A stretch of 64,000 nt of DNA from Zonotrichia leucophrys gambelii (GCF_028769735.1 NC_088173.1:12297038-12361037), one strand, 5' to 3'; counted from the first letter of the stretch, positions 37,501 to 51,080 are shown. Notes: a model not told the origin generated them from the sequence alone. Numbers and translations: made by a program.

Positions 37501-40500
37501 ACTCAGATGAGCTGTTAAATGAAATTACTAAAATTCTGTAAGAAAGAGTGCATCCTGTTCAAAGGAATATTTTCCATTTTGAAAGGAGATGGAAAAGGAG
37601 ACATGAATTAAGACAAATTCGTGTTATTTTCAGCAGATTGGCTCTTATGGGAAAATATCTATCATCGTTGCTCATCACTATTCAGCTAACTGGTTTCCAT
37701 GGATTGTCATCAGCAGATGAATGAAGTTTCAGAGCACATGAAAAATAAATGTATCATTCTTCAGTACTTATCTGAGAAACACACCTATATTCTGTAGAAA
37801 GAAGACACCAGACAACTCTGCTTCCCATAATGTACCAGCCTCTACAAAACTTGAGAACAGGTCAAGCCCCTGCATTTATTACCCTCCTTAAGATACTGTA
37901 AGAATTTCTGAAGTACTGCAGGAGCCAGCAGTAAGCATCAGGGGAGCTCAGCACTGCCAGACTATCACAGAAAACCAGCCAGCCTGACTCTGATGTCAGT
38001 CTCCTTGGAAAAAATCCAGTGGAAGACAATGGAGTTGTGTTGGACATGCAGTGCTATAATTGTGATCTGAATCTCTCCTGCAGAATTTAAGGGTGTCTGT
38101 TTAAATAAGATTTCAGACCTTTCTACAGGACTGACTGTTGGCTGCAAATGCAAAACTGTTTTACTGCAACAAGTGTTAATATTTATTTCAGAATCTGATA
38201 GATATTTGAAACTTTGGCACACAATTGCATTTATTCAATAACAAAATATATTTACTGGGGTATTTTAATTAGTTATAGACATGCATAATCTGAACTTGAC
38301 CATCTGATATAATGACCGTATTAAAAAAATCCATTGTTGGAACATTATTTAATATTATGCTGTCAGAACAAATTTCTCTCTTGAAAATTTTTCTGTAAGT
38401 AAATTAAACTTTAAAATTAATTAAAAGTCATATTTTGTGAAATGAAAGAATTAAATGTGTACAGAAATGGCAAATTAGAAGGTGAAACCCAATTATTCAA
38501 ATGTATATTTTTTCATAGGACTAATTCTATTTATGCAGTCTCTGTTCTATAGGACCTCTACTCCTTTTTAACAAAGCCATACATGAATTGAACACAGATC
38601 TCTTTGTCACATGCATAAAACAGAAAATGTCTGTACTATTTGCTGAAATGTGTCAGTATACAGTTACTGAAGCATAACAGTGAACAGCTTGAGGTTCATC
38701 TACTTCTGTCTCAAAAGCATGTTGAAAATTAAGTCAGCATAGTTTGACAGCAATGTTATCTTTACATTTGAAATTAATTAGATAAACATGAACAAATTCT
38801 AGCAGTTTAAACCAGTTAAATATACAAATGTGTAAAATAAGCTTATTACTTCAATGTATTATGACAAACTTGTTATTTTTATTCTTGCACTAGATGAAAT
38901 TCAAAGTTGCAATTAGCAGTCATCATATGAGTTTTTGTACTTCAGGACTGCAAAATCTTCAGCAATTTGAGATCAAAATAACACTTGGGCACTGCAATAG
39001 TTACAGTTAGGATCAACATATAGAAGAGAGCAAAATTATCTTTGGAAAACATTTGGCATAATTTGGCTGGTACTTCTGAGCAGTAACAAAAGCTACAATA
39101 AAACTTAATTTGAACTGAATTGAGAGACAAAACATGAAAAGATAGTAATGTATAATGTACTTGGATTTATGCCTGTGGGTTCTTTCAAAACTATGCCAAT
39201 ATTCATGGATACCCAAGTTTAAGAAAAGCCTTTTGCAAATGTGCTCTAAAATCAGAGGCTCTGGGGTCTCAAGAATCAATAATGTGGCCCATTCAGTCAT
39301 GTGAATGCTGAATGTTTCTGTTTCTAATTTATTTGTATTTTTATTCTCAACAAAGTTTGTTTGAAGCTCTTCTCTGTAGAAATGTTTGCATGTATTCCCC
39401 TTTCTATGTGGTGATTGTAGCATGACTCTGAATTATATTTCTGAATTGCCTTTTCAGCTCAATGTATTCTTAGATTCAAATATCCCGTTCTTTGGCCATT
39501 GTTCTTCTGTGAAATGAGAAAGCTTGAACCTATATTCTGGTGTCAGAATATGAGAGAAAGACTAATGTTTCTGATGTGGAAATAAAATAAATATATCTCA
39601 TTTACATTGTTTCCTTCCTTTCCTCCATCATTATTTCAGTCTAGTTTTAACTTTAAATTTTGTTCTGTGTGAAATGAATACAAATCCAAAATTTTCAACA
39701 AGTTCACTTTCAAAACATAGCTGTGGTTCTATATGCCATGTTTTCAGATGTAGCCAGTATAGTTCCAGCAGCTAGAAGTAGCACCACTCCCATTTTAACT
39801 TTCCAGTTGAAGCACTGGTGCGAGAGAACTGAAACATTCCCTTCTGTCTAAAAGACAAACTACTGGGTTTCTGCTGAGTGGTAACAAGGCAAAGTCTGGC
39901 CTGTCCATTATGGACACTTTCTTCCACCTGTATGAAATTGTCTTACACACTACATGTCCTAATTAGGAGCAACAAACTTGGGCAGTAAGTTCAAAACAGA
40001 GCATTGTTATTTGTGAGGGGATAATGTAGGTAGGACTACTTTCCTCCAAAATCCTAACAAGGCTCCAAACCTTATTGATTTTTCTTGCCTAGAGACTAGA
40101 GTATCATAGGAAATAAATCTTAAGTATTAATGTAGTTGAACTATCCTTAAGCTCTCTTGCAACCCTCTGCAAAATAAACCTCCCTCTCAATTACATATAC
40201 ATCTAAGAAATGTCTTAAAAGGTTCTCTACCCAAGTGCACGTACATTGAACGGACAGATGGAGAACACTGCTAGGACATAAAATGCATCATACATTGTAA
40301 AAAGACTATCCCCTGAGAGCCTGCCAACCTAATTTAATTCCATATATACCTCCCCGTTCCTTCCTTCTCTCCAATGTTGCAGGGAAAACACAAGACTTCT
40401 CTGCCTTTGAATCCTTCAGGTTTTCAAAGCTATTATACACACCATCAAAACTTTAGCCTTGTTAAGCACTAGTAAAGCAGCATGTTAGGCTTACACTAGT

Positions 40501-42363
40501 TTACTCAAAAAGTGCAATAATTCAGTAAATACATCCATTTTTAATCACTTTTATCAACAGTATTAAAATTATTCAGAATTATTAAATGAGCAGGAGGAGT
40601 TTATAGCCATTTCCTTGACCTGTCCATTACAGTTTTTTCCTCTCATGTAACACAGTTAGGGAAGCAAGAAACTCTCAAAAAACCTAACCATCATTTTATC
40701 AGGAAAATTTACCTAGTATCTCTTCCCTAGTCTTGCTAGTAATAAATTAAGATATCTTAGTCTGGTCTTCTCAGAGACATTTGCCTTTTTGCATTTCACT
40801 AAGATCTTCTATTTCCCACATATATTGCCCTATTTAGTCCCAAACTCTTCTGTTTCAAACTCTGCTGATCTTAAATGCCTCCTGGTAAACAGAAACAGCA
40901 GTTTTACTTATTCTGTATTCGATTTCTACTAAAACTCATTAAGTGTTTCGCTGTGATATTTCCATATTAGTCATGTAACTTAGTTTTAAATGAGAAAAAA
41001 AATTCATATATTTAAGAAGCAATTAGATTATTATTCTTAATGAATATATATAAATTATTTGCTTTTTATAATTCTCTCCATCATATTTTATCTCAACCCA
41101 CATTCTCATTTCAGAAAGTTGTAATACTAATATAGTTTTTCTGATGTTTATTGATCCAGATCTGAGCAGCTTAAGCCCAGCTGATTTTTCTGTTTGTCTT
41201 TAATCGATTAACAGAGAAATGACATTCCAGCTGAGCATTTGATGCTCAGTAAGATCCTTTTTTTTGGATGGTAATTTTGTTTGGTAATATTTGAACTGTC
41301 TGAAATTTTAAATTCATGTACACTAAAGTAGACAGTAAGTCAGATTCTGAGTTAAAACCCTAAAATACATCAGGTGACTAAGTACACCACAGGTTTCTAT
41401 CAGTTCCTGTAGAAAAGAAAAAAATCTTGGAATGCACATGAAAGAAAAGTAAAGGGGGAAATGCTTTTACAAATCTAGGATAGCTGCAAAGTTAATTCCA
41501 TTACCTTGGGACAAATCAACCTTTCAAAGATATAAATGTGAAATTACCCAAACTTTCACATTCATTTTTACTGGTATGTTACGTGGGCAGACTCATAAAA
41601 GTTTTTATTTCTATTGTTTCATGCTGTAAGCAGCAAATGCTCCATTAGATAATTTCAGTTTTGCTAAAAACACCTAATTTCTTTCCTGTATTACTGATAT
41701 TACCATAATTTTGTGTATGTTGCCACACCAGGAGTTTAAAGGAGTTGTATGCCCTTGTTACTAGTTGCTTAACACTTCAACTTTCTGTTGCCCTGTGCTT
41801 TAGTGGAATAAAAGTTAGAAATACACTAAAATAAACTAAAACTTTCCATCTGTTTGACTTTTTCACACTGCACCAGAGCTTTTTGGACAATTGTTATCCT
41901 GAAAGCTACCCAAGTCAGGCAGACATATGATGGAGAATATGTTGTATTATAATTACCAAAGAATTGTTTGCAATTTAAATATAAGAAATGGCTTATTATA
42001 GTGATCATGTCAAATGTAATGGTGTCCAAAAATAAAATCCATATTTGGAGTCAGTTTGTCTGGTACAAATATGATTTTAACTTTCTAAAAGTGATGGCTT
42101 CCATATGATGCTGGGGATGATCAAAATAAGAGGGATGGGAAATAATTGGCTGGAACAGAAGTTTTCCTTTCTTCTTGATAGAAAATGTTTTAGCAGATGC
42201 CTCTTAGAAGGAACTATTCCAGCACTCTGGAAATGAAGCACATGAAGCTCACTATTTTAACTGCCAGAAATAAACATTTTAAAAGAAAAAGCTCTATTTT
42301 GACTGGTATTAGGGGACTGATCTTTAAATGCTCACTGCAAATTACTTTTCTTAAAATTAGAAG

Positions 42364-42414
42364 TATATAGTAGAAAAATAATATATAGTAGAATATATAT
42401 AGTAGAAAAATAAT
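42364..42414. repeat. Short AT-rich tandem repeat (ATATAGTAGAAAAATAAT unit)
   Basis: Three partial copies of an 18-base unit, ATATAGTAGAAAAATAAT. The middle copy is shortened to ATATAGTAGAAT. Confidence 0.85.
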
Positions 42415-43366
42415 TCATACTGTTTTAGCTATTACTTGACAATGCAGAATTTTAGAGGTTGCCCTGTCTTGGACTAAATAATTTCTATAGGGAGAAAAAC
42501 CCTGAAACTTCTCTTTGTGAAATGGAACTTCCTTCAATGGAACATGGGAATCACGTTTAACTTGAAAGTTTCCTTGGCATAATGCCATAGCTATTGCCAG
42601 TGAGCCAGGAGAAGACTGTGGCCAGTGGAAAATGGAAAAGATTTTTCTCATCAAGTTGAACAGGAGTCCTGAAAATAAAGCCAAAATAATAGTGTGTTTG
42701 GCTTGTGAGTATCTAGAAAATGGATGTGCTCCCACTTATTAGGTGTACTTGTGCAAGGAGTAATGCACAGCTCTAACTGCACAATATTTTTTATGACAAT
42801 TTATGGATTAGCATTACTAAACTGACTAATTTAACTCACTCGTGTCAAAGATGGAAAAGTTTTTTGGGACAGTAGATGACTTCTTCTCAGATCTTGTTAC
42901 TTCCTGCATATCAGACATCAAATAAGTTTAATTACATTGCCAGTTTTTATCCTAGAGCATAACTGGAAGAAGAAACAATGGTGAGTATTTCAGCTAAATG
43001 TTGATCTTGCATGAGATATTTTAATTAAAAATAGGAATTATTAAAAATGGGTTTTTGTCCTCTAGTAGAATAAATAATCTCATGAGTATTCTTTAAATGC
43101 TCTCAGGTAAGTAAATTATGTTGAATAACACTGAAAAGAGGTGTATTTCATAGTAGACAGCTATAATTTATTGAAGACAAATACTCATAAAGAATTAATA
43201 TTAAACAGGATTGACATAGTCAGCTTTCCTAATTATCTTAACAAAAGTTCTCATGCTTCTTAGTATCTTCAACAGATTTTTCCCAGTGAAATCAAACCCA
43301 GACTATTTCATACTAAGCACTTCAGCTTCAATTAAACTGGTATTTTTAAATTAAATGTTATTTTGT

Positions 43367-43386
43367 AAAAAAAAAAAAAAAAAAAA
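43367..43386. repeat. (A)20 homopolymer
   Basis: A run of adenines with no gene-like or retroelement sequence that I recognise before it. Confidence 0.9.
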
Positions 43387-44094
43387 TTGTTGATGATAAC
43401 TGAAACATAAACTATGTATAAAGCAAACTGTACTGTTCTACCTTTTTTCCTGACAGTGAGATTTGAGTGATACAAAATATTTTAACTAGTTTTTCAACAT
43501 AATCCCTTAGGGAGCTGTGACAAAAGACCTAAGATCATCAGTTCAAACAATCACAGCACTAATGATGGTAAAACTGATGATGTTGCAAGATGAGCAGCAG
43601 ACTAACTTCTCCAATTCATATTTCTTTCTTTACAGAGCAGATTACATCCATGTGGATGATCAACATCCTCCTTGACTGATTTTTGCAAATTGAACAGTGT
43701 TAAGAAAGCTAAAAGGTCTTTTGATATATTTTTGTGGCTGTCACAACTAAAGTTAGGCAAAGTAGGGAATCATGCCAGGGGATGGAAAAAAACACTGGAA
43801 TGAAAAGAATATGAAAAAAAAATTATTAGTATCTCTAAATACACAGATATCAGGAGGCTGGTCCAGGAGGCAGAAAAGATATTCAGAAGTATACATTGCC
43901 TTTTCCCTTTCCTTCTAGCCTGACCTGGTACATGTTTTTCTAAAATTACTTATTCTATCATCTCTACATCTGCAAAGTGATGTGTGATTGTGGCACAGTG
44001 CGCCCGAGATATGAAAAGTACCTTCCCTTAAAGTACAAAAAAGTTTAGACAAAAATCATTTTAAGCTATGCTCAATTTCATGTAAAAGTATTGG

Positions 44095-44479
44095 TGTGAC
44101 GGTGTTCACAGGGGTCTTAGAATGAGGGAAGAGATGAGGATCTGACTCCATGTTTCAGAAGGCATGATTTATTATTTTATTATATATATTATATTAAAAC
44201 TATACTAAAAGAATAGAAGAAAGGATTTCATCAGAAGGCTAGCTAAGAATAGAAAAAGAAAGAATGATAAAAAAGCTTCTGTCTCAGACAGAGAGTCTAA
44301 GCCAGCTGGCTGTGATTGGCCATTAATTAGAAACAACTCTATGAGACCAATCACAGACACACCTGTTACATTCCACAGCAGCAGATAATCATTGTTTACA
44401 TTTTGTTCCTGAGACCTCTCAGCTTCTCAGGAGAAAAAAATACTAAAAAAAGGATTCTTCAGAAAATATCATGCCTACA
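44095..44479 (-). mobile_element. Solo LTR, ERVK-like songbird family, antisense
   Basis: On the plus strand it begins TGTGACGGTGTTCACAGGGG and ends ATCATGCCTACA, so it has TG...CA ends in both readings. Sense is on the minus strand: it has a CCAAT box (GATTGGCC on plus, about 44314), TA-rich sequence, and AATAAA signals (TTTATT on plus at 44168-44173 and 44176-44181) toward its 3' side. The flanks are TATTGG (44089-44094) and GATTGG (44480-44485), a 5/6 match for a 6-bp target-site duplication as expected of ERVK-type integrases. At about 385 bp with no internal retroviral sequence it is a solo LTR. I recognise the general sequence as a family repeated in songbird genomes, from memory only. 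Confidence 0.85.
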
Positions 44480-44485
44480 GATTGG

Positions 44486-46708
44486 AAACTCAGGCTTTGT
44501 TCAGCTGAGATATGTGTGTCATATATAGTAATAAATTATATATATAGTCTGTATAGTAGTGATTGATTTTTAAATAATGCTTTTAGCTTCATGACATGAA
44601 ATAAATTTTAAAAACTAAACTCACTAATAATTGTAAGCTTTATTTAACACGCCCACAGCTCTTAAGAAAATAGTAAGTACTTCATAATTAGGGATATATT
44701 AGAATCCAATTGCAGTGCTTATAATCATATATAAAAGCATCCTAAAAAAATTTAAAATGAGAAAACATAGGTTATTCCTCATTATAGCTAGATATAACAA
44801 AATGAGAAGTGTCTTAAAACATCTCTCAACATAATATTGAAATATATTTCAAAATATGGCAGAAATAAAGCCTCTAATTACACACAGGAAATATGTCTGA
44901 GATTTTTCTCAATGGTTACTTCATTGATATGTAAAATGCAGTAAATTACTACATTTCAATCAATAGAACACCTTGATATTAGTGGAAATAAAAGACATCA
45001 AGTTAACACAGCTGAATTCCTGGAAGAGGTATGGTGACACTCCAGAAACAAAATTTCAATTTTAGATTCTGTAGTGATGAGGTCTGGAACAGGCATTGGG
45101 GAATATGTCATTGTGTCTTCTAAGGGGGCTTGCCTTCACTGGAATTGGTGAATTCCACTGAAATTTCATGGGTTGAAGTAAAACAAAAATTAAAAGACAG
45201 AGAAAAAAAGTAGGAAATACCCAAACTCACTCCTGCGTCCAAATCTGGGTTAATTGGAGTGAACTTAAAGGTCAATAACATCATAGCTGAAGAAATTTGT
45301 AATCAAAGGATAGCAAAACTTCACCATTCTGTCAGCTACAAATAAGAATTTTTCCAGGAAAGAGACTTATCTTAGAAAATTGATGTTGAGGCAGAGCTCT
45401 CAAAATGGTGGTAAAGTCAATGGAGGTTTATTAATTTATTAGCAAACAGAGCAAACCTTATCATGGCTCTTGGAATGGCTACAAGAATTTTTGAGCAAGG
45501 AGAGCCATTTGTACCTACTGATTGTGGCATTACTGAGCAGGGTGTGAGGTTCTTTCATGCCAGCTCAAAGTCCTATTGCAGAGTCACCCAAAGAGAGCAA
45601 GACATTAATTTGGTTCGTTTTCCAGCATTACATTTAATAATTTCTGCAAATATGCCTTTTCCTATTATTAATAACTTTCACTTTCTTTCTCCCTATACCA
45701 CCAGCTGTTTACAGTACAAAAAGAAGCTTGTTGAGGCAGGGGGACGTGGACTTTGTTTTATACAAATGTGGTCTTGCTTACTTCAGAGAAAATTCAGTAA
45801 AAATTACATCACATAACTTAGTGGCAGCATGTAGAAACTTGCTAGAACTGCGAGAGTTCTGAAAGGCCACAGAGTAATGCATATTGCTAAGAAATTTCAT
45901 CAATCTTTTTTGAGAGAGTTCAGTAACAAAGAACAGAAACTAGCTTAGCATGAAGAACATGTAAATAATACTAGCATTATTTCCCTAACTTTTTGCATGC
46001 TTTGCTTATTATACCTATTGCAGAGATTCAACAAAATGGCTATTTGAATTTTTTTAATTCCAAAGAAGTGAAACTGGTGTAACTAGAGCATGAATATTAG
46101 TAAACACACAGATTTCAATACAATTTCACTATTAACTAGTCACAAAGTTTTTCACCCTCTTAGAAGAGACAACATTCAAATTGTTGAGTGAGCACAACAG
46201 AGAGTATAAAAATACTTTCTTTTTATCAGTCTGTAGGTTATCATTACAATGAAGGGACAAGGAAAAATGAGAAAGGTCTCCACCAGTTCCATAAAAAAGG
46301 GATCAAAAAGTTATAGAAAGACAGATCTGAGAGTTACATCAGAAATCCCATTACAGTTAAAATAAAGCTGTAAATGTAAGTGTTGATTTATGTGACTTTT
46401 CAGCTTGTCCTGGCTGTAACCAACTCTTCTTCTATCATTCTCCAGCATCTTTATGATAGATGGAAAGAAAAGAAGGCATTTTTTACAGGTTGCTGGTTAT
46501 AAACTTAGTTACAATTTTGTGTTTGAAAAACTTAGCTCAAAATATTGTGTTGTATTGCACTAAATAGTCTATTTAGTTGTTGTTTTGCACTGGGTTATTC
46601 ATGAATTGCTAACAGCTGAGGATGACAGCACTCTTGACTGTGCAGGTGTAGGTACATAACTCATGTGAAGCCACTCAAAGTGCTGCACTGGTCACAAATC
46701 ACTTTGTT
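44486..46708. other. Unique DNA; weak LTR-like segment at 45370-45830
   Basis: Mostly AT-rich unique sequence. The 45370-45830 part looks LTR-like on the minus strand: two AATAAA signals (plus TTTATT at 45427-45432 and 45435-45440) followed by CCTCCATTGACTTTACCACC, and a TATAAAAC about 310 bases upstream. I found no convincing TG...CA ends or target-site duplication, so I do not call an element. The plus-strand 117-codon frame at 45463-45816 has no recognisable domain. Confidence 0.4.
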
Positions 46709-46736
46709 GTTGCTTGTATGAGCAACAACAAGTGAT
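46698..46736. repeat. Quasi-palindrome across host/LTR junction
   Basis: The left arm ATCACTTTGTTGTTGCT (46698-46714) is host flank including the target-site duplication. The loop is TGTATG, the first six bases of the LTR on the plus strand. The right arm AGCAACAACAAGTGAT (46721-46736) is inside the LTR. The arms pair completely apart from one extra T on the left. Confidence 0.95.
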
Positions 46737-47031
46737 GCAGAGTCCCCAGGCAGGTGCAAAGGAGAGCTGCTTTATTGCAAAGACCAGGCCTTTTAAAACA
46801 TTTAGCCCATTATCAGTTACATTCCATTTAAATATAACAAATGGAATTCAACAAACCACCACAAACCATGGTGTGAGCATGTAATGGTTAAATAACTTGT
46901 TTTTCTACCCCCAATTCAGCTGAGTCACTTTGCCATAGTCCTTTAATGCTTAGTCAAAGTAGCAGGCCTGAGCCATGATTTTACAAGGGTAACAAGATCC
47001 TTATTTTATAAGGTTGTACTTGTATGCAACA
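46715..47031 (-). mobile_element. Solo LTR, 317 bp, antisense, perfect 6-bp TSD
   Basis: The plus strand begins TGTATGAGCAACAAC and ends ACTTGTATGCAACA; on the sense (minus) strand it reads TGTTGCATACAAG...GCTCATACA. The perfect duplication GTTGCT flanks it at 46709-46714 and 47032-47037. AATAAA lies on the minus strand (plus TTTATT, 46771-46776), followed by GCAGCTCTCCTTTGCACCTG and CCTGGGGACTCTGCATCACT, a typical R-U5 arrangement of avian retroviral LTRs. A TTAAAAGG just before AATAAA and a TATTTAAATGG farther upstream are possible core promoter elements. The 6-bp duplication fits ERVK-type integration. There is no internal retroviral sequence, so it is solo. Confidence 0.88.
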
Positions 47032-47037
47032 GTTGCT

Positions 47038-50000
47038 GATACAGATTTTGAATACCCAAAGAGCCCTGATCTTCCTTCATCTTGGCCCTTCAGAGAGACC
47101 AATTTGTGAATAAGACTTCAGGCAGAAGTGACTAGCCAGCTGTGCTGAGGTAAGTATACTTGTCTGCCACATTTGAAGTGCAGATGCAGGAAAATACGAC
47201 TTTTTCGCAATCTGTTTCTTTGCCTAGGCTTTGAGGTATCATATATCATCCTCTGATGTTGTGGAAAGCACAGAACTGTTAGGACAATTTCATTTTACCG
47301 AATGGTGAGCTGAAAGATGGTAAAAGGAACATGAAGCCCCCGTCAAACCCACCCTATGCTGTGGCAATTAATCTGGGAGATCTGGTGCAGAAATGTAATT
47401 TTTCCAGTGAAAAGTGGAGAAGCAGTGGCCTGCAGCTGCCACCCTGGCCTTAACAAGAGTCCTGGGTAGGACAGTAACCTGTCACACTTATCTTAACTTT
47501 GATAAAAACTCTCTGTTCACTTGGGAAAGGTGCATAGCAGAGAAATTCCTGCAGCCATAAACAGCATGAGTGGATGTTTTCCCTCAGCCTACCAGAATGC
47601 TGGGAGGCGCTGTGTTAGAGTGAGTGCCTGATAAGGGCAGTTTGGTGGTGTCGCCCTTTTGGCTTTCCTCTGCACATTCCCAAGACTTCCTTTAAATTTT
47701 CCCATAGCAAAAAAAATAAATACTGGAGCGTGTGTAATAAGGATGGATCATGCTGGAAGAAGCAGTGGTCTCTGGTTTTTTTTCCCAAGCTGCTACAGAA
47801 TATATGCAAAAATCTGCAGTTTCATAAGTATTTTCAAATTTTCTTAAATGAAGAGCAGCTGAGAACTCATGTGTTTTACCTGAAAAGGAGCCACTTTGCA
47901 AATACACAAATATATTCTACCCAAATACCTTTGATCCTTCTATATCACTATTCTGCACAAATAAACTGCTATTTGTTCAGGTTTACCATGTAAAATATTA
48001 TGACTTCATAAAAGTCAAATATGATACTCTTCAATGAACCTTCCCAAAGAAAGCAATAGTGTGATAAACAGATATCTCTTGTGCAAGACAACACAAGTTT
48101 AAAAATAAAATCTAAACCTGTTTAGAATATTTTCATAATTTAAAGGCTTCTTCCCCCAATGGCTTTAACACTGTGATAGCTGCAGAATCAGAGGGTGATG
48201 GTGAAAAGTAATTAGTCTTGCTTTTTGGTTTTTTTTTCTTTTGAACACATTTTCCATGACAATGGTAAGCATATTCTTCAAAGGTACATTTTTCAATGTC
48301 TGGAGAGGCCATCTAATTCCTCTGTGACTCTCTGCTCATTCACTGACCATACTGTTAGTGTTCAACACTGATTATAGTGACAGAAAGCTTCTTGTTACAA
48401 TCTTAAGGCATTAGGACTAAACAAATCCAACACTTTAAATCCCTGCAATACTAATTTAGCTGTTCTCAGAAGATTTTAGTCTCATTCTGAGCTACAGAAA
48501 CACACTATTGACAAGTGAGAGACAATCTCAGTCATACAGCCTTGATACAGCTAATTATTCTGCTGTCTTATCATAGGATGTTGGCACATAAACTCATCAC
48601 AACTACTATTCTGTGCAGGAAAAATATAAGAAAAATAAAATCAGTGTTATGTAACAAGAAAAGGTAAGAAATGCCACAAACATAGCCTTTCACAAATGAT
48701 TATGTATTCAGCTCGAGGGATTCACAGTAACCTGTAAAATCGGAAACAAATTTCATAATTTTGGAAAGATTAATATGGGATGATTACTGAAGTGGGGAAA
48801 AACAGGGAAGGCAAGGAAGTCGTGTAAAAGTACATACTAATATTCCTAAAGGGTAAATTGAAAAGTGTGTTTACATTTCAATCAAATAAATTACTTAACT
48901 TTGGAAAGCAACTGTAAAGCCACTGTGCAAACAACAAAATAAACACAAGTAGTTCACTAAGTCAATAAGACAAGGATCATTTGTATTATGAACAATTGCA
49001 GTAGGCAAATTTTAAACAAACTGAGCTTTGAAAAATCAAAATTTCAGGTGACCTGTAACATTAATGAGCCAGTGTAAGCTCCAAAAAAAGAATGTACATG
49101 GAGATTGCTACTGTCTGCCTAAACCAGAGAGTAGGAAACTAGGAAACAAGCTTATGCTGGACTAGTCAGGGCAAACATTTCCAACTGAGAGATACAAAAT
49201 ATCCAATATGTAAAAAAATGTGTCGGACCCTGAATTCCAGTGGTTAAAATTCTAAGACAATGGTGCTAAACTGCTTGACTTGAAGTAAAAAAATTAACTT
49301 CTGGGGAGGAGTGAAAGTTGGATTAATTGTTCTAATTTACATCAATTAACTACTGTTTGGACAAGAAAGTGTTATTTTACATTTTACAGTGATGTGTCAC
49401 TGCTCTAGAAACAAGGGTCTTGAATGACTACTGCAAATCAAATTCCAGCTAGTTTCTTGAGAGCCTGAACAATTCTAGACCATAATGATAATTTAAGATG
49501 ACATGTATTAGAGATTAAAGGTCCAGAAAGATAGCAGTAGCCTGTAAAATGGCAATCATTTTTCAGAAGCAAGTTTTGTCACCCTCTTCCCCTCACCATC
49601 ATTTCTGGATCAGAATCAGAAGAAACTCAAAATTGAAGTCTTGGTGTCTTTTGCCACAGGTCTGCTTACTCCTGAAGCATCCACCTTTCTTGCAATAAGA
49701 GCAGTAATAAGTAAGAAAACAGCCTGTCACATTTTTCTTGAATTTTATATATGGTTGATATGTATGCAAGTTTTATGCAGTCTGAGCCTCTTGCACTATA
49801 TATTTTTATGAAAAAAGCAAAACACTGCTAATACCAAAATTGTATATGATTCACAACTCTATATTAACCATATTAACAATATATATGTGAATCATAAGTA
49901 TGTGAGTGAAATGTCCAGGTAATGATAGAAGGATGGACATAAGAGTCTTCAATTTGAACACATTTTAATAGCTACTAGTAAATAAATTCTATGTCTTCTG

Positions 50001-50807
50001 CAACTTCATTATAATCCATTTTTGAGATGGGTTCCTCAAGAGTGTGATGACTCAATATCCCTAGCATTTTAACAATTTTATTTTTGTGGTCCAGTAATGC
50101 TTGATGTGAAGAGTTAATACTAATACAAATAAATACATATTTTCATCTCAAATAACAGAGGGTAATCTTAAGAGACAATGCCCTGATGAGTAAAGGGGTG
50201 TGATGAGTACCTTCTAGGAGGATAGCTACATCCAGTAAAATGGCAAATGGAGATAAAGTGATGGTAAACACGCCTGCAGCTCACCCATTGCTGCTGCCCC
50301 TACTACTGCACAGAAAGAGTGACTTTGGTTTTGTGGAGGGGCTAAAAGGAGAGAAAAAAGTCAGTACAGGAGAGAAATGCACATGGAAAGAAGGATTCCT
50401 ATATAATCAATCACATATTTGACACTATTTGGAGATTTTTTTTCAATGGAGTAAACTGAAACTTTGTCATAAAACTCAATACCAGAAACATCAGTCTTGA
50501 AAGTGCAGTAAATTCCTTTATAAGTGTCATCAAGAAAGGTCAGGAACATGCTGATGTTTCAGGAAAGCCTGGATTATTTGCTTCTGAGCTTGAACAGATG
50601 TAAACAGAAGCAGCTACAGCAAAGTTATTGTATAATTAGGTTTCATGCTGGTTTGAAAGTTGCTTGTTATAGATCTTCTAATAGTAGATAATGCCATAGT
50701 TTGAAGCTGTTCATTTGGATTTTCTGCTACTTTAATGAAAAAAATTAGTATTTTCAAGTTGTGTGGGTTGTGTCATATCATCATTTTTGTACCAGGCAAC
50801 TGGAATA
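47038..50807. other. Unique DNA, no gene recognised
   Basis: About 47040-47700 is richer in GC than its surroundings and holds no coding or repeat signature I can name. Because the LTR before it has duplications on both sides, this is host flank and not leftover provirus. The rest is AT-rich. Confidence 0.5.
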
Positions 50808-51004
50808 CCTTTTTGCGGAAAGGCGTACGTGGCCCGAAGGTCGAAGTCCGGCTAGCTGAGGGCGAAAGGCCAATGCCTCTCCGCAATTACTATCCAGCAC
50901 CCCTCGGCGTCTGATGGCCTCGGGCTGCGCTGGCTGCGGACTGGCTCACACCGCTGGTATTGGCGAGGAACGGAGCTGACCACTTCACCGGGGGTTAACG
51001 TCGG

Positions 51005-51010
51005 TTTATT
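51005..51010 (-). terminator. LTR polyadenylation signal AATAAA
   Basis: TTTATT on the plus strand reads AATAAA in the LTR sense direction, about 70-75 bases after the TATA-like element, which is the normal spacing for a short R region. Confidence 0.75.
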
Positions 51011-51080
51011 GATGGTATAGGGGAATCCAACATGGGGAAACCAACCAGGAAAGTGGCCCCGAATAGGGGGTGAAACAGGA

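Larger units (their letters stand above)
34536..44088. other. Long unique AT-rich stretch, no gene recognised
   Basis: Almost 10 kb without a clear mobile element or coding exon. The longest open frame is about 136 codons on the minus strand at 39013-39423, with no domain I can name. A segment at about 38000-38090 loosely recalls old amniote repeats (AATGGAGTTGTG motif) but is too weak to call. Homopolymer A occurs at 43367-43386. As the emptiest part of the window it is the best place to look for conserved noncoding elements by cross-species alignment. Confidence 0.5.

Noticed and set aside
39013..39423. Minus-strand 136-codon open frame
   Set aside because: No similarity to any family I know and no exon context; likely chance.
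47038..47700. Retroviral internal sequence next to the LTR at 46.7 kb
   Set aside because: That LTR has a perfect target duplication on both sides, so the neighbouring DNA is host flank.
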